From the NCBI GenBank assembly GCA_003169895.1, contig PNAE01000012.1, forward strand, positions 175,067 through 239,066: DNA of 64,000 nucleotides. The letters run 5' to 3'. Origin of the DNA: Gemmatimonadota bacterium. Lineage in GTDB: Bacteria; Gemmatimonadota; Gemmatimonadetes; Gemmatimonadales; GWC2-71-9. Under the pieces are notes generated by a model. It was not told the DNA's origin and did not search any database. It was given only the letters and a program-made list of their open reading frames with translations. Positions 32,617-42,395 of the stretch are shown here, in pieces (the stretch's first letter is position 1; the number at the start of each line of letters is the position of its first letter). The position numbers were made by a program, and so were the translations under genes.

Positions 32617-33489
32617 GTGGCGACACCCAACCTGCAGGACCTGCTCGACGCCGGGACGCATTTCGGCCACCAGACTCGCCGGTGGAACCCGAAGATGCGC
32701 CGGTTCATTTTCGCCGAGCGTTCGGGCATCTACCTCATCGACCTCCAGAAGACGCTCAAGCAGCTCACCTTGGCCATCGACCTGCTCAAGCAGGTGGCGC
32801 TCAAGGGCGAGAACATCCTGTTCGTCTGCACCAAGCGGCAGCTCAAGGCGGTGGTCGAGGCCGAAGCCCGCAACGCCGGGTGCCACTACGTCACCGAGCG
32901 CTGGCTTGGCGGCACGCTGACCAACTTCCAGACCATCAAGAAGCAGATTCGCCGGTTGCGCGATCTCGAGCAGGGCGCCCAGGAGGGCGATTTCGAGAAC
33001 TACACCAAGAAGGAGCAGTTGCTCTTCGGTCGGGAGCGCGAAAAGCTGTCGCGCAACCTCGAGGGCATCAAGATGATGGGCCGGCTGCCAGGTGCGCTGT
33101 TCGTGGTCGATGCGAAGAAGGAAAAAATTGCGGTGCAGGAGGCGAACCGGCTGGGCATTCCGGTGGTGGCGATCGTCGACACCAACGCCGATCCGGACGT
33201 GATCACCGTCCCGATTCCGGGCAACGATGATGCCATCCGCAGCGTGTCGCTGATCACGTCGGCGCTGTGCGACGCCGTGCGCGAGGCGCGCGCCCAGATG
33301 CCGGTGCGCGACGTGTCGGTCGACGACGAGGCCGAGACGTACTCGTCCGGCGAGGGCGATGGCGCGTCCGAAGAAGAGCGCAAGAAGCGCCGCCCGCGCC
33401 GCAAGCGGAAGGCACGCCCGGAGGCAATCGCCGCGCGGCTCAAGCACGAGCCGGCGGCACCCAGCGAGGGCGGCGACACGCTGGCATGA
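32617..33489 (+). CDS. rpsB: 30S ribosomal protein S2
   Basis: S2 is a late 30S protein needed for S1 binding. The product starts with GTG after GAGGAG and has LLDAGTHFGHQTRRWNPKM, the LGGTLTNFQTIKKQI segment and IPVVAIVDTNADPD. At 290 residues it exceeds the ~230-260 usual length because of a charged C-terminal extension of about 45 residues (acidic, then KKRRPRRKRKAR), as in some other phyla. A heptamer array begins five bases after the stop. Confidence 0.96.
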   Translation: MATPNLQDLLDAGTHFGHQTRRWNPKMRRFIFAERSGIYLIDLQKTLKQLTLAIDLLKQVALKGENILFVCTKRQLKAVVEAEARNAGCHYVTERWLGGTLTNFQTIKKQIRRLRDLEQGAQEGDFENYTKKEQLLFGREREKLSRNLEGIKMMGRLPGALFVVDAKKEKIAVQEANRLGIPVVAIVDTNADPDVITVPIPGNDDAIRSVSLITSALCDAVREARAQMPVRDVSVDDEAETYSSGEGDGASEEERKKRRPRRKRKARPEAIAARLKHEPAAPSEGGDTLA

Positions 33490-33493
33490 CGCG

Positions 33494-33572
33494 GTGAGCC
33501 GTGGGTCGTGAGTCATGAGCAAACGGCTGTGGCACGGCCTGTGACCCAGGGCCCATGACTCAGGACCTTTTC
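33494..33572 (+). repeat. Opposed heptamer arrays forming a terminator-like hairpin (rpsB-tsf)
   Basis: Four purine-rich 7-base units (33494-33521, type GTGAGTC) face four complementary-type units (33540-33567, type CATGACT). Bases 33504-33520 pair with 33551-33567 at 15 of 17 positions, and CTTTTC follows at once. It may attenuate transcription from rpsB into tsf. Confidence 0.75.
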
Positions 33573-33585
33573 ACACCAAAGACCA

Positions 33586-34434
33586 ATGACCTCCATGACA
33601 ATCAGCACGAAGGACATCGCCGAGTTGCGCGTCCGTACCGGCGCCGGCATGATGGATTGCAAGAAGGCACTCGAGGAAGCCAATGGCGACATGTCGCTCG
33701 CGGGCGAACTCCTGCGCAAGAAGGGCATCGCCAAGGCCGAGAAGCGCGCAGGACGCGACGCCTCGCAGGGATTGGTCATCATCGAGACCGTCAGCAGCAA
33801 GGGTGCGATGATCGAGCTCAACTGCGAAACCGATTTCGTCGCCCGCACCGAGGGATTCCAGATGCTGGCGCAGCGCCTGGCGAGCCATGCGCTCGAGTCC
33901 AGCCCGGTTGGCGTGTCGCTCGACGGGTTCCTCCAGGAAACCCTGGGGGGCAAGTCGATCGACCAGTGGGTGAAGGAGGCGTCCGGCAGGACCGGCGAGG
34001 CCATGACGCTCAAGCGCGTGGCGACATTCGGCACGCCCACCGGCGTGGTCGGTGCCTATCGCCACCACAACCTCCAGGTCGGCGTGCTGGTCGAGCTCGT
34101 GGGCAGCGCTGACGACGCGGCGATGACGCTCGCGGCTGAAATTGCGCTCCACATCGCCTCAGCCGACCCGATCGCCGTGAGCACCGCGGATATCCCCGAG
34201 GAGTTGCTCGCGCGTGAACGCCGCATCGCCGAGGAGCAGGTCGCGCTGGAAGGCAAGCCGGAAGCCATTCGTGCCAAGATCGTCGCCGGCAAGCTGCAGA
34301 AGTTCGCGTCCGAGCGCGCGCTGGTCGAACAGCCGTTCGTCAAGGACGAATCGATTACCATCGGCCAGATGATCGCTAAGGTGCCCGGTGCGAAGGTGTC
34401 CCGGTTCGCCCGCTTCAAGGTGGGCGAGGTCTGA
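33586..34434 (+). CDS. tsf: Elongation factor Ts
   Basis: EF-Ts is the nucleotide exchange factor for EF-Tu. The 282-residue product has the UBA-like N-domain ([29 protein letters not shown]), the signature [29 protein letters not shown] and the C-terminal [21 protein letters not shown] 33595, three codons in, is an equal alternative. Its stop shares one base with pyrH. Confidence 0.97.
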   Translation: MTSMTISTKDIAELRVRTGAGMMDCKKALEEANGDMSLAGELLRKKGIAKAEKRAGRDASQGLVIIETVSSKGAMIELNCETDFVARTEGFQMLAQRLASHALESSPVGVSLDGFLQETLGGKSIDQWVKEASGRTGEAMTLKRVATFGTPTGVVGAYRHHNLQVGVLVELVGSADDAAMTLAAEIALHIASADPIAVSTADIPEELLARERRIAEEQVALEGKPEAIRAKIVAGKLQKFASERALVEQPFVKDESITIGQMIAKVPGAKVSRFARFKVGEV

Positions 34435-35144
34435 TGGCGAGCGGCTACCGCCGCGCGTTGCTCAAGCTCTCGGGCGAGGCGCTTGCCGGAGGGAAGGGCG
34501 GTGGCCTCGATTATCAGGTCATGGGTACGCTTGCGGCCGAGATCAAGCAGGTGCAGCAGATGGGCGTCAGCCTCGGCCTTGTGGTCGGCGGCGGCAATAT
34601 CGTTCGTGGTGCGGCGGCGAGCGGCTACGGACTCGACCGGGTGTCGGCGGATTACATGGGCATGCTCGCCACGGTGATCAACTCGCTCGCGCTGCAGAAC
34701 GTGCTGGAGTCTCTCGACGTGCAGACTCGCGTGCTGACGGCCATCCGCATGGAATCGCTGGCGGAGCCGTATATCCGCCGACGGATGATGCGCCATCTTG
34801 AAAAGGGCCGCATCGTGATCTTCGCGGGCGGCACCGGCAACCCGTTCTTCTCGACCGATACCGCGGCGGTATTGCGGGCGCTCGAAATGGAAGCCGACGT
34901 GGTGCTCAAGGCGACCAACGTCGACGGCGTATACACCGCCGACCCGCGCACATCGCCGAACGCGACGCTGCTCCCCGAGCTGACGTTCCAGGACGCTCTT
35001 GTCAACGGCTACGCCGTGATGGACGCGAACGCCTTCGGCCTCTGCCAGGCGAACGGGCTGCCGATCGTCGTTCTCAACATCAACCAGCCTGGCGCGATCG
35101 CCCGCGTACTCCGCGGCGAGCGCGTCGGCACCCTCGTCCAATGA
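34434..35144 (+). CDS. pyrH: UMP kinase
   Basis: The 236-residue product is an amino-acid-kinase-fold UMP kinase: [60 protein letters not shown] and [12 protein letters not shown]. It makes UDP for all pyrimidine nucleotides and is controlled by GTP/UTP in known members. It lies in the conserved rpsB-tsf-pyrH-frr order with overlaps on both sides. Confidence 0.97.
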   Translation: MASGYRRALLKLSGEALAGGKGGGLDYQVMGTLAAEIKQVQQMGVSLGLVVGGGNIVRGAAASGYGLDRVSADYMGMLATVINSLALQNVLESLDVQTRVLTAIRMESLAEPYIRRRMMRHLEKGRIVIFAGGTGNPFFSTDTAAVLRALEMEADVVLKATNVDGVYTADPRTSPNATLLPELTFQDALVNGYAVMDANAFGLCQANGLPIVVLNINQPGAIARVLRGERVGTLVQ

Positions 35145-35692
35145 CCCTCACTGACATCACCAAGGCCGCCAAGGAAGGCATGCAGAAGGCGGTTGAGAAC
35201 ACCCGCCGCGAACTGCAGGGCATTCGCTCGGGCAAGTCGTCGCCCCAGCTGCTCGACACTGTGCGGGTGGAGGCGTACGGCACCAATGTGCCATTGCTTC
35301 AGGTCGCGATGGTTACCGTGCCCGAGCCGCGCATGCTCGTGGTGCAGCCGTTCGACAAGGGATTGGCTGCCGCCATCGACAAGGCGATCCGCGACGCCGG
35401 GCTGGGACTCAATCCGCAATCCCAGGGCAATCTGATCCGGGTCCCACTGCCGATGCTGTCCGAAGAGCGGCGCAAGGAACTTGTGAAGATCTGCAGCAAG
35501 CTGGTGGAGGAAGGGCGCGTGGCCGTGCGCCAGGCCCGGACCGACGCCATGGCCAGGATCAAGAAGACCGAGAAGGTGCCGGAGGACGAGAGGACGCGCG
35601 CCGAGAAGGACGTGCAACGGTGCACCGACGACGCCACCCGGCAGATCGAGGAGCAGTTGAAGGTCAAGGAAGCCGAAATCCTCGAGGTGTGA
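35141..35692 (+). CDS. frr: Ribosome recycling factor
   Basis: RRF with EF-G splits post-termination ribosomes. The 183-residue product mimics tRNA in shape: a three-helix bundle with [30 protein letters not shown] and the C-terminal helix [14 protein letters not shown]. Length and motifs are standard. The ATG overlaps the pyrH stop. Confidence 0.97.
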   Translation: MTLTDITKAAKEGMQKAVENTRRELQGIRSGKSSPQLLDTVRVEAYGTNVPLLQVAMVTVPEPRMLVVQPFDKGLAAAIDKAIRDAGLGLNPQSQGNLIRVPLPMLSEERRKELVKICSKLVEEGRVAVRQARTDAMARIKKTEKVPEDERTRAEKDVQRCTDDATRQIEEQLKVKEAEILEV

Positions 35693-36441
35693 TGATGTCC
35701 GAGGATTCACCACGCCTGGTACAACTGCGCCGCAACGGCGCCGTGCCGCGCCACATCGCCATCATCATGGACGGTAACGGTCGCTGGGCCGCTGAGCGCG
35801 GCCTGCCGCGCAGCGCTGGGCATCAGGCGGGCATGACCTCGGTGCGCGAAACGGTCGAGGCCTGCCTGCAGTCCGGCGTCGAAGTGCTGACGCTGTTCGC
35901 CTTCTCGCAGGAAAACTGGCAGCGTCCGCCAGCGGAGATCGACGCGCTGATGGCGCTGCTCGAGGAGTACATCGCCCGCGAGGCGGCCGAGCTGCGGCAG
36001 CAGGGTGTCGCCGTGCGAATGCTGGGCGCCCTCGACCGCTTGACGCCATCCGCGCGTGAGGCCGTCGATCATATCGAGGCACTCACCGCGGGCGGGCGCG
36101 CGCTCGCCCTCAACATCTGCCTCTCGTATGGTTCCCGTGCCGAGCTGGTCCGCGCCGCGCGGTCGCTGGCCCAGCGCGTGCAGGCGGGCGAGCTGCAGCC
36201 GAGCGCGATCGACGAGGCGGCATTGAGCGCCGAACTGTACACCGCGCCGTGGCCCGATCCTGACCTGCTGATCCGCACGTCCGGTGAGATGCGGCTGTCG
36301 AACTTTTTGCTCTGGCAACTTGCCTACGCGGAGTTCTACGTCACGCCGGTGCTGTGGCCCGACTTCGGCCGTGACGATCTGTTCGCCGCCGTTCTCGATT
36401 TCCAGAATCGCGACCGTCGTTTCGGCCGCGTGAGTACCTGA
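35692..36441 (+). CDS. uppS: Undecaprenyl diphosphate synthase (cis-prenyltransferase)
   Basis: UppS elongates farnesyl diphosphate with Z-isoprene units into the C55 carrier used for cell wall synthesis. The product has IAIIMDGNGRWA (catalytic D27), GHQAGMTSVRETVEAC, TLFAFSQENWQRP and the dimer-interface DPDLLIRTSGEMRLSNFLLWQLAYAE. Two adjacent ATGs (35692, 35695) are possible; GAGG at 35684-35687 fits either. Its substrates come from ispA, dxs and dxr, all in this window. Confidence 0.96.
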   Translation: MMSEDSPRLVQLRRNGAVPRHIAIIMDGNGRWAAERGLPRSAGHQAGMTSVRETVEACLQSGVEVLTLFAFSQENWQRPPAEIDALMALLEEYIAREAAELRQQGVAVRMLGALDRLTPSAREAVDHIEALTAGGRALALNICLSYGSRAELVRAARSLAQRVQAGELQPSAIDEAALSAELYTAPWPDPDLLIRTSGEMRLSNFLLWQLAYAEFYVTPVLWPDFGRDDLFAAVLDFQNRDRRFGRVST

Positions 36442-36449
36442 GCGGGATC

Positions 36450-37310
36450 ATGGATAGCAACATGGTTCGGCGGATCGCATTCGCCGCGATCGCGATTCCA
36501 TTGCTCGTCATCATTGTGTGGGTCGGCGAATGGCCGCTCGCCCTCCTGCTGGTCGCCGCCGCCATGTTGGGCACGCGCGAACTGTTCGACCTGGCTGCCC
36601 GTGGCGGCGTCAGGCCGCTGCGCGCGCTCGGCATTTTCCTCGCGATGCTGGTGCCGCTGACGTTGGTCGCAATCCTCGACGCCCCGGGGTTCTGGCTGGC
36701 CCAGCAGTGGGCATACCTCCTCCTGCTCGCCATCCTGCTGGTTGTCGCGGTCGCGACCTTCACCCGGACGCCGGAGCACCGCCCGCTCGCGTCGATCGCG
36801 GTGACACTGTTCGGAATCGTCTACGCCGCCGTATTGCCGTCCATCGCGTTCGTCATCCGCCATGGGCAGTGGGACGGGCGCTCATGGACCGGCACGGCAG
36901 TCCTGTTTTTTCCCCTCGTCGTGACGTGGGTGTGTGATAGCGCGGCAATGTTCGGTGGTCGGATGATTGGTGGGCCGAAGCTCGCGCCGGTGATCTCGCC
37001 GGGGAAAACCTGGGCGGGCGCGATCGTCGGTGTCATCGTGGCCGCCGTGGTCGGCGGCCTCTACGCACTGCTGGTCTTCCCGCGCGTGCGGATTGCGCTC
37101 GGCATCGCACCCGCCGCCGCGCTGGCACTCGTGCTGGCGGTGATCGGGCAGGTCGGCGACCTCGCCGAGTCGCTGGTGAAACGCGAGGCCGGCGTCAAGG
37201 ATTCGTCCGCGCTCATCCCCGGCCATGGCGGCGTACTGGATCGGCTTGATTCGCTTTATTTCGTGCTCCCGGTCGCGGCGGCTGGCTACCACTACCTGGG
37301 ACTGCTGTGA
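36450..37310 (+). CDS. cdsA: Phosphatidate cytidylyltransferase
   Basis: CdsA makes CDP-diacylglycerol, the branch point of phospholipid synthesis. The 286-residue product has about eight membrane helices and ends with the family signature SLVKREAGVKDSSALIPGHGGVLDRLDS (Asp and Lys residues that bind metal and substrate). It lies between uppS and dxr, the usual order; its stop overlaps the dxr GTG. Confidence 0.95.
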   Translation: MDSNMVRRIAFAAIAIPLLVIIVWVGEWPLALLLVAAAMLGTRELFDLAARGGVRPLRALGIFLAMLVPLTLVAILDAPGFWLAQQWAYLLLLAILLVVAVATFTRTPEHRPLASIAVTLFGIVYAAVLPSIAFVIRHGQWDGRSWTGTAVLFFPLVVTWVCDSAAMFGGRMIGGPKLAPVISPGKTWAGAIVGVIVAAVVGGLYALLVFPRVRIALGIAPAAALALVLAVIGQVGDLAESLVKREAGVKDSSALIPGHGGVLDRLDSLYFVLPVAAAGYHYLGLL

Positions 37311-38449
37311 CATCGGCCGCGACCGATCGCGCGCCGGTCGGCGTCGCGGTGCTTGGTTGCACCGGGTCGATCGGCGTCTCGACGCTGCGGGTGCTCGACC
37401 GGCACCGGGACGCGTTCCACGTCGTTGCCCTCGTTGCCGGGTCGAATCACGACGCGCTGGCGGAGCAGGTGGCCCGATGGAACCCGCCGTTCACGGGTCT
37501 GGTCAACGGCGCGAGCGACTCGCGGTATCGCAGCGGCGCCAATGTGCTGGTCGAGGCGGCCACCCGTCCTGACGTCGACATCGTCGTAAATGCGGTGGTC
37601 GGCGCCGCCGGACTTGACGCCACGCTGGCGGCCCTGCGCGCCGGCAAGCGGGTCGCGCTTGCCAACAAGGAAACCCTCGTGATGGCCGGACCGCTGGTCG
37701 CCGAAGCGGCGGCTGCCGGGCACGGTGAGGTGGTCCCGATCGATTCGGAACACAGCGCGGTCCTGCAATGCGCGACCGCCCAGGGCGCGCTACCGTCGCG
37801 GTTGATCCTGACGGCGTCGGGCGGGCCGTTTCGGACCTGGGAGCGAGACCGCATGGCGCACGCAACCATCGCCGAGGCGTTGCAGCATCCGACCTGGCGG
37901 ATGGGATCCAAGATTACGGTGGACTCCGCGACCCTGGCGAACAAGGCGCTCGAGGTCATCGAGGCGCACTATCTCTTCGGCTTGGGTTACGACGCGATCG
38001 ACGTCGTGGTGCATCCGCAAAGCATCATTCACGCGTTCGTGGAATTTCCCGACGGCAGCATGCTCGCGCAGCTGGGATTTCCGTCGATGGAGATACCGAT
38101 CCTGTACGCATTGTCGCATCCCAAGCGTCTTCCCGATCAGGGCGTGCGGCGCTTCGACCCGCTGGCGGCGGGCCCGTTGACGTTCGAGCCGTTGCGCCAT
38201 GAATGCTTTCCGGCGTTCGCGCTGGGGATTTCCGCCGGGCGGGCCGGGGGCACAATGCCGGCGGCGTTCAACGCGGCGAACGAGGTGGCGGTGGACGCGT
38301 TCCTGGCGGGCCGGATCGGATTTGGCGACATCGCGACGGTGATCGAGACGACGCTGGCGCGCATCGCGTGCGACGTGACCCACTCCCTGACGGCCATCCG
38401 GGCCGCAGACGCCGACGCCCGGCGCCTGGCACGGGAGGCGATCGCGTGA
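37307..38449 (+). CDS. dxr: 1-deoxy-D-xylulose 5-phosphate reductoisomerase
   Basis: Dxr (IspC) converts DXP to methylerythritol phosphate with NADPH, second step of the MEP pathway and target of fosmidomycin. The 380-residue product has the NADPH loop LGCTGSIGVSTLRVL, ALANKETLVMAG, the metal site IDSEHSA, LTASGGPFR and KALEVIEAHYLFGL. GTG start inside the cdsA stop; GTG of rseP inside its own stop. Confidence 0.97.
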   Translation: MTSAATDRAPVGVAVLGCTGSIGVSTLRVLDRHRDAFHVVALVAGSNHDALAEQVARWNPPFTGLVNGASDSRYRSGANVLVEAATRPDVDIVVNAVVGAAGLDATLAALRAGKRVALANKETLVMAGPLVAEAAAAGHGEVVPIDSEHSAVLQCATAQGALPSRLILTASGGPFRTWERDRMAHATIAEALQHPTWRMGSKITVDSATLANKALEVIEAHYLFGLGYDAIDVVVHPQSIIHAFVEFPDGSMLAQLGFPSMEIPILYALSHPKRLPDQGVRRFDPLAAGPLTFEPLRHECFPAFALGISAGRAGGTMPAAFNAANEVAVDAFLAGRIGFGDIATVIETTLARIACDVTHSLTAIRAADADARRLAREAIA

Positions 38450-39819
38450 TCGGCAACGTGGCGTACACCATCGTCATCCTCGGCATTGTGCTCGGCGTGC
38501 TGGTATTCGTGCACGAGCTTGGCCATTACATCGCGGCGAAGGCGTTTGGCGTGTGGGTGCACCGGTTTGCGATCGGTATCGGAAAGCCCATTCCCGGGCT
38601 GACGTTCCGGCGTGGTGAAACCGAGTGGGCGATCGCATGGCTGCCGCTGGGTGGCTACGTGAAGATGGCATCGCGCGAGCACGAGCCCGCGTCGTCGGTA
38701 CTCGAGGGTGATTCCGCCGAAGCGGTCCCGGCCGACCGGGTGTTCGAGGCCAAACCGGTGTGGCAGCGGATGATCATCATCCTGTCGGGTGTCACCCTCA
38801 ACACCGTGTTCGCGCTGATGATCTTCACCGGCCTGGCGTGGAAGAACGGCCGCCGCTACGACCCGACCACCACGCTGGGACACGTCACTGCCAGTGCACT
38901 TCCACCGGAAGCGAAGGCCCTGGCCTCGGTGCCGCTCGGCACCCGCATTACGGCGGTCGACGGGAGGCTGGTGCACTCCTGGGACGACATCACCGAACAG
39001 ATCACCGCGGGGTCCACCAACCAGATCATCATTCGCTTCGACGGCGTGCCGGACCTCGTCATTCCGTTGCATCGCGACGCACTCGCCGAGCGCAGCGCGC
39101 TGGCGACCGCGATCGAGCCGGAGCAACCGCCCGTGCTGGGCGCCATCGGGGTGAGCTCGCCGGCTGAGAGCGCCGGGCTCGCGGTGGGTGATTCCATCGT
39201 CGCGATCGACGGCGCGCCGGTGACCTGGTGGTCCGATGCCGTCGATCACATCCAGCCCGCCGCGGGCAAGCTCCTCCACGTCGACGTGGTTCGCCATGGC
39301 AAGCGACAGAGCATCGCCGTGACACCGCGGGCCGAGCGTCAGGTCGCCAACGACCCCAGATCACCGATGGTGGGCAAGATCGGTGTGGCTTCCCGGACCC
39401 GGTACCTGACCGAGCCGCTCCACCTGGGGGGTGCGATCAAGGCTGGGGCTGGTGCGACACTTTCCGCTGCAGGAATCATCGTCCGGACGATCCGGGGTCT
39501 TATCGACGGTCGCGTCCCGACCGGTGCCGTGGGAGGGCCAATCCTGATCGGCCAGATGGCCGCACAGGAGGCCCGCGCGGGTATCGAGCCGCTATTGGCG
39601 TTCATCGGCCTGATCTCGATTAATCTGGCAGTGATCAACCTGCTGCCGATCCCGGTCCTCGATGGTGGCGCTTTTCTGTTCCTGGCGATCGAGGGCCTGA
39701 TCCGGCGGCCGCTGCCGGTCAGGGTACGGGAGGCGTTTTCGATGGTCGGACTGGCAATGGTACTGCTGCTGATGATCATTGCCTTCAAGAATGACATCTT
39801 CAGGCTGCTGGGACGGTAA
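38446..39819 (+). CDS. rseP: RseP-type site-2 (intramembrane) zinc protease
   Basis: Site-2 proteases cut anti-sigma factors and signal peptides inside the membrane. The 457-residue product has the zinc motif HELGH at residues 23-27 in the first membrane helix, a beta-hairpin region, two PDZ domains (about residues 130-205 and 210-290) and the third zinc ligand in the NLLPIPVLDGG motif near the C-terminus. A GGGAGG site precedes the GTG. It ends the rpsB-to-rseP operon; a heptamer-array hairpin follows at once. Confidence 0.95.
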   Translation: MIGNVAYTIVILGIVLGVLVFVHELGHYIAAKAFGVWVHRFAIGIGKPIPGLTFRRGETEWAIAWLPLGGYVKMASREHEPASSVLEGDSAEAVPADRVFEAKPVWQRMIIILSGVTLNTVFALMIFTGLAWKNGRRYDPTTTLGHVTASALPPEAKALASVPLGTRITAVDGRLVHSWDDITEQITAGSTNQIIIRFDGVPDLVIPLHRDALAERSALATAIEPEQPPVLGAIGVSSPAESAGLAVGDSIVAIDGAPVTWWSDAVDHIQPAAGKLLHVDVVRHGKRQSIAVTPRAERQVANDPRSPMVGKIGVASRTRYLTEPLHLGGAIKAGAGATLSAAGIIVRTIRGLIDGRVPTGAVGGPILIGQMAAQEARAGIEPLLAFIGLISINLAVINLLPIPVLDGGAFLFLAIEGLIRRPLPVRVREAFSMVGLAMVLLLMIIAFKNDIFRLLGR

Positions 39820-39822
39820 GCA

Positions 39823-39878
39823 GTGCGGGGTGAGAGGTGAAAAGGGGGTGCCCCTTCTTACGTTTCACCGCTCACGCC
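39823..39878 (+). repeat. Opposed heptamer arrays after rseP
   Basis: Four units of GTGAGAG type (39823-39850) are followed by four of TCACCGC type (39851-39878). Bases 39830-39842 pair with 39863-39875 at 12 of 13 positions. The fold lies 3 bases after the rseP stop and just before the rpsO promoter, so it is well placed to end the upstream transcript. Confidence 0.75.
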
Positions 39879-39885
39879 TTTGACC

Positions 39886-39914
39886 TTGCAACTAATGCGG
39901 GTTGCCGGTATCAT
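39886..39914 (+). promoter_or_regulatory. Predicted rpsO promoter
   Basis: TTGCAA at 39886-39891 and TATCAT at 39909-39914 are separated by 17 bases. Initiation near 39921 would leave a leader of about 47 bases before the rpsO ATG. Confidence 0.65.
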
Positions 39915-39967
39915 TAATGGCTAATAGAGAAGCCTAAGTGTAAGCGCAGCATGACTCAGGACATCGC

Positions 39968-40225
39968 ATGATCGAGAAGCAGCCCGTCATTGAGAAGCAC
40001 CGGAAGCACGGTACCGACACTGGCTCCGCCAAGGTTCAGGTTGCCCTGTTGACCGCGCGAATCAACGACCTCACCGACCATTTCCGCACGCACCCCAAGG
40101 ACCACCACAGTCGGCAGGGGTTGCTGAAGATGGTCGGGACCCGGCGCCGGCTCTTGAATTATCTCAAGAGCCGCGAACTCTCGACCTACCGGTCACTGGT
40201 CACCGAACTCGGCTTGCGGAATTGA
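39968..40225 (+). CDS. rpsO: 30S ribosomal protein S15
   Basis: The 85-residue product shows the S15 core [50 protein letters not shown]. It binds the 16S central domain and in several bacteria represses itself through its leader. It has its own promoter and is separated from pnp by a strong terminator hairpin, as in E. coli. Confidence 0.97.
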   Translation: MIEKQPVIEKHRKHGTDTGSAKVQVALLTARINDLTDHFRTHPKDHHSRQGLLKMVGTRRRLLNYLKSRELSTYRSLVTELGLRN

Positions 40226-40244
40226 TCCCAGGCTGATGCTGCAG

Positions 40245-40284
40245 GGCGTCCCACGCGAGCACCGTGGGACGCCTTTGTTGTTTT
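40245..40284 (+). terminator. Strong hairpin with T tract between rpsO and pnp
   Basis: A perfect 11-bp stem (40245-40255 with 40263-40273) closes a 7-base loop and is followed by TTTGTTGTTTT. It is probably a partial terminator with readthrough into pnp, since no separate pnp promoter is obvious; processing at this stem is also possible. Confidence 0.85.
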
Positions 40285-40313
40285 GGAGTGCCCATACGCC
40301 TTGAAGGAACATC

Positions 40314-42395
40314 GTGCAGCGCATTGAAACGCAGTTCGCGGGTCGCCCGCTGGTTATCGAAACCGGCAGACTCGCCAAGCAGGCCGCCGGTTCCGTGTTT
40401 GTGCAATACGGGGAGACAGCTCTCCTCGTTGCCGTCACGGTCTCGCCGAACCTCTCCTCGCTTCCGTTCTTTCCCCTCACGGTCGAGTATCGCGACAAGC
40501 ATTACGCCGCGGGAAAGATCCCGGGTGGTTTCCTCAAGCGCGAGGGCCGGCCCACCGACGACGAAATCCTGTCGTGCCGGCTGATCGACCGGTCGATCCG
40601 GCCGCTCTTCCCGGAGGGGTTCAAGAACGAAGTGCAGGTGTTCGTGACGGTGATGTCGGCGGACCAGGAAAACGACGCCAGCATTCCCGCGCTGATGGGC
40701 GTGTCGGCCGCGCTCTCGATCTCCCAGATTCCGTGGAACGGGCCGATCGCCGCGGTGCGCGTCGGCAGGATCGAGGACAAGTGGGTGCTCAACCCGACCT
40801 TCCAGCAGCTCGAGTTCTCCAGCATCGACATGACGGTGGCCGGATCGGCTGACTCGATCCTCATGGTCGAGGGCGGTGCCCTGGAGATCTCGGAGGCCGA
40901 GGTGATCGAAGCGCTCAAAGTGGCACAGGTCGGCATCCGCGAGCAGGTGAAGCTGCAGCAGGACCTGATCGCCAAGAATGCGCAGCCGAAGATGGCGTGG
41001 ACTCCGGCGATCAAGGATGAGGCGCTGATCAAGCGCGTCCACAGTCTGTCCGAGAAGCAGATGGCCAAGGCGATGAACGCCAAGGACAAGGCCGGCCGCG
41101 CCGAGGGACTGGCGACCGTGCGTGCCGAAGTCATCGGCGCGCTGGCCGAGGCGTATCCCGATCGCGTCAAGGATATCGCCGCCGAGCTGGAAGAGGTCGA
41201 GTATGCGGTGATGCGCGAGCAGATCCTCACCAAGGGCGAGCGGGTCGACGGACGCGATGGCGATACCATTCGTCCGATCACGGTCGAGGCGCACGTGCTG
41301 CCGCGTCCGCACGGCTCGGCGCTCTTCACCCGCGGCGAGACCCAGGCGCTGTCGGTCGTGACGCTCGGGACTGCCGATGACGAACAACGTCTCGACGGCA
41401 TCAACGTCGCCGGCATGCACACCAAGTCATTCATGCTGCACTACAACTTCCCGCCCTATTGCACCGGCGAGGTCAAGCCGATCCGCGGCACGTCGCGGCG
41501 CGAGATCGGCCACGGCGCGCTGGCCGAACGGGCACTACAGCCGCTGCTGCCGCATTTCGAGGACTTCCCGTACACGATTCGCCTGGTGTCGGAGGTGCTC
41601 GAATCGAACGGCTCGTCGTCGATGGCGACCGTCTGTGGCGGGTCGCTGGCATTGATGGACGCCGGGGTGCCGATCAAGTCGCCATGCGCCGGGGTGGCGA
41701 TGGGGCTGATCAAGGAAGGCGACCGTGTTGCCATCCTCACTGACATCCTGGGCACCGAGGATCATCTCGGCGACATGGATTTCAAGGTGGCCGGTACGGC
41801 CGCCGGGATCACGTCGATCCAGATGGACATCAAGATCGGCGGCCTCTCGCTCGAGCTGATGAAGGATGCGCTGGACAAGGCGCGCACGGGCCGGCTGCAC
41901 ATCCTGGGCGAGATGAACAAGGTCCTGCCGACGCACCGCGCCGAGATGTCGCCGTGGGCTCCGCGGATCATCACGATCCAGATCAAGCCGGACAAGATCG
42001 GCGACGTGATCGGACCCAAGGGCAAGACGATCCGGGGCATCCAGGACGCCTCGGGCGCCAAGGTCAACATCGACGACACCGGCCTGGTCACCATCGCCGC
42101 AGTGGGCGTCGAGGCCGGGAACAAGGCCCGCGAGATGGTCATGGCCATCGTGGCCGAGCCGATCGTCGGCACCGTATATGAGGGGCCCGTCAAGAGCGTC
42201 ACCGCGTTCGGCGCGTTCGTGGAGATCATGCCCGGCGTCGAAGGCCTGCTGCACATCTCCGAACTCGATCACAAGCGGGTCGAGAAGACCGAGGATGTCG
42301 TCAAGAAGGGCGACATCGTGCAGGTCAAGCTGCTCGAAGTCGACGAGCGCGGGCGGATGCGCTTGTCACGGAAAGCCCTCCTCCCGAAGCCGTGA
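40314..42395 (+). CDS. pnp: Polyribonucleotide nucleotidyltransferase (PNPase)
   Basis: PNPase degrades RNA 3' to 5' with phosphate. The 693-residue product has two RNase PH domains (first with YRDKHYAAGKIPGGFLKREGRP, second with RTRGETQAL-type FTRGETQALSVVTLG and the catalytic AYPDRVKD-linked helical region between), then KH (KIGDVIGPKGKTIRGIQ) and S1 (GAFVEIMPGVEGLLHISE) RNA-binding domains. GTG start 6 bases after AAGGA. With RNase Y at 9912 it forms the likely core of mRNA decay. Confidence 0.97.
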   Translation: MQRIETQFAGRPLVIETGRLAKQAAGSVFVQYGETALLVAVTVSPNLSSLPFFPLTVEYRDKHYAAGKIPGGFLKREGRPTDDEILSCRLIDRSIRPLFPEGFKNEVQVFVTVMSADQENDASIPALMGVSAALSISQIPWNGPIAAVRVGRIEDKWVLNPTFQQLEFSSIDMTVAGSADSILMVEGGALEISEAEVIEALKVAQVGIREQVKLQQDLIAKNAQPKMAWTPAIKDEALIKRVHSLSEKQMAKAMNAKDKAGRAEGLATVRAEVIGALAEAYPDRVKDIAAELEEVEYAVMREQILTKGERVDGRDGDTIRPITVEAHVLPRPHGSALFTRGETQALSVVTLGTADDEQRLDGINVAGMHTKSFMLHYNFPPYCTGEVKPIRGTSRREIGHGALAERALQPLLPHFEDFPYTIRLVSEVLESNGSSSMATVCGGSLALMDAGVPIKSPCAGVAMGLIKEGDRVAILTDILGTEDHLGDMDFKVAGTAAGITSIQMDIKIGGLSLELMKDALDKARTGRLHILGEMNKVLPTHRAEMSPWAPRIITIQIKPDKIGDVIGPKGKTIRGIQDASGAKVNIDDTGLVTIAAVGVEAGNKAREMVMAIVAEPIVGTVYEGPVKSVTAFGAFVEIMPGVEGLLHISELDHKRVEKTEDVVKKGDIVQVKLLEVDERGRMRLSRKALLPKP

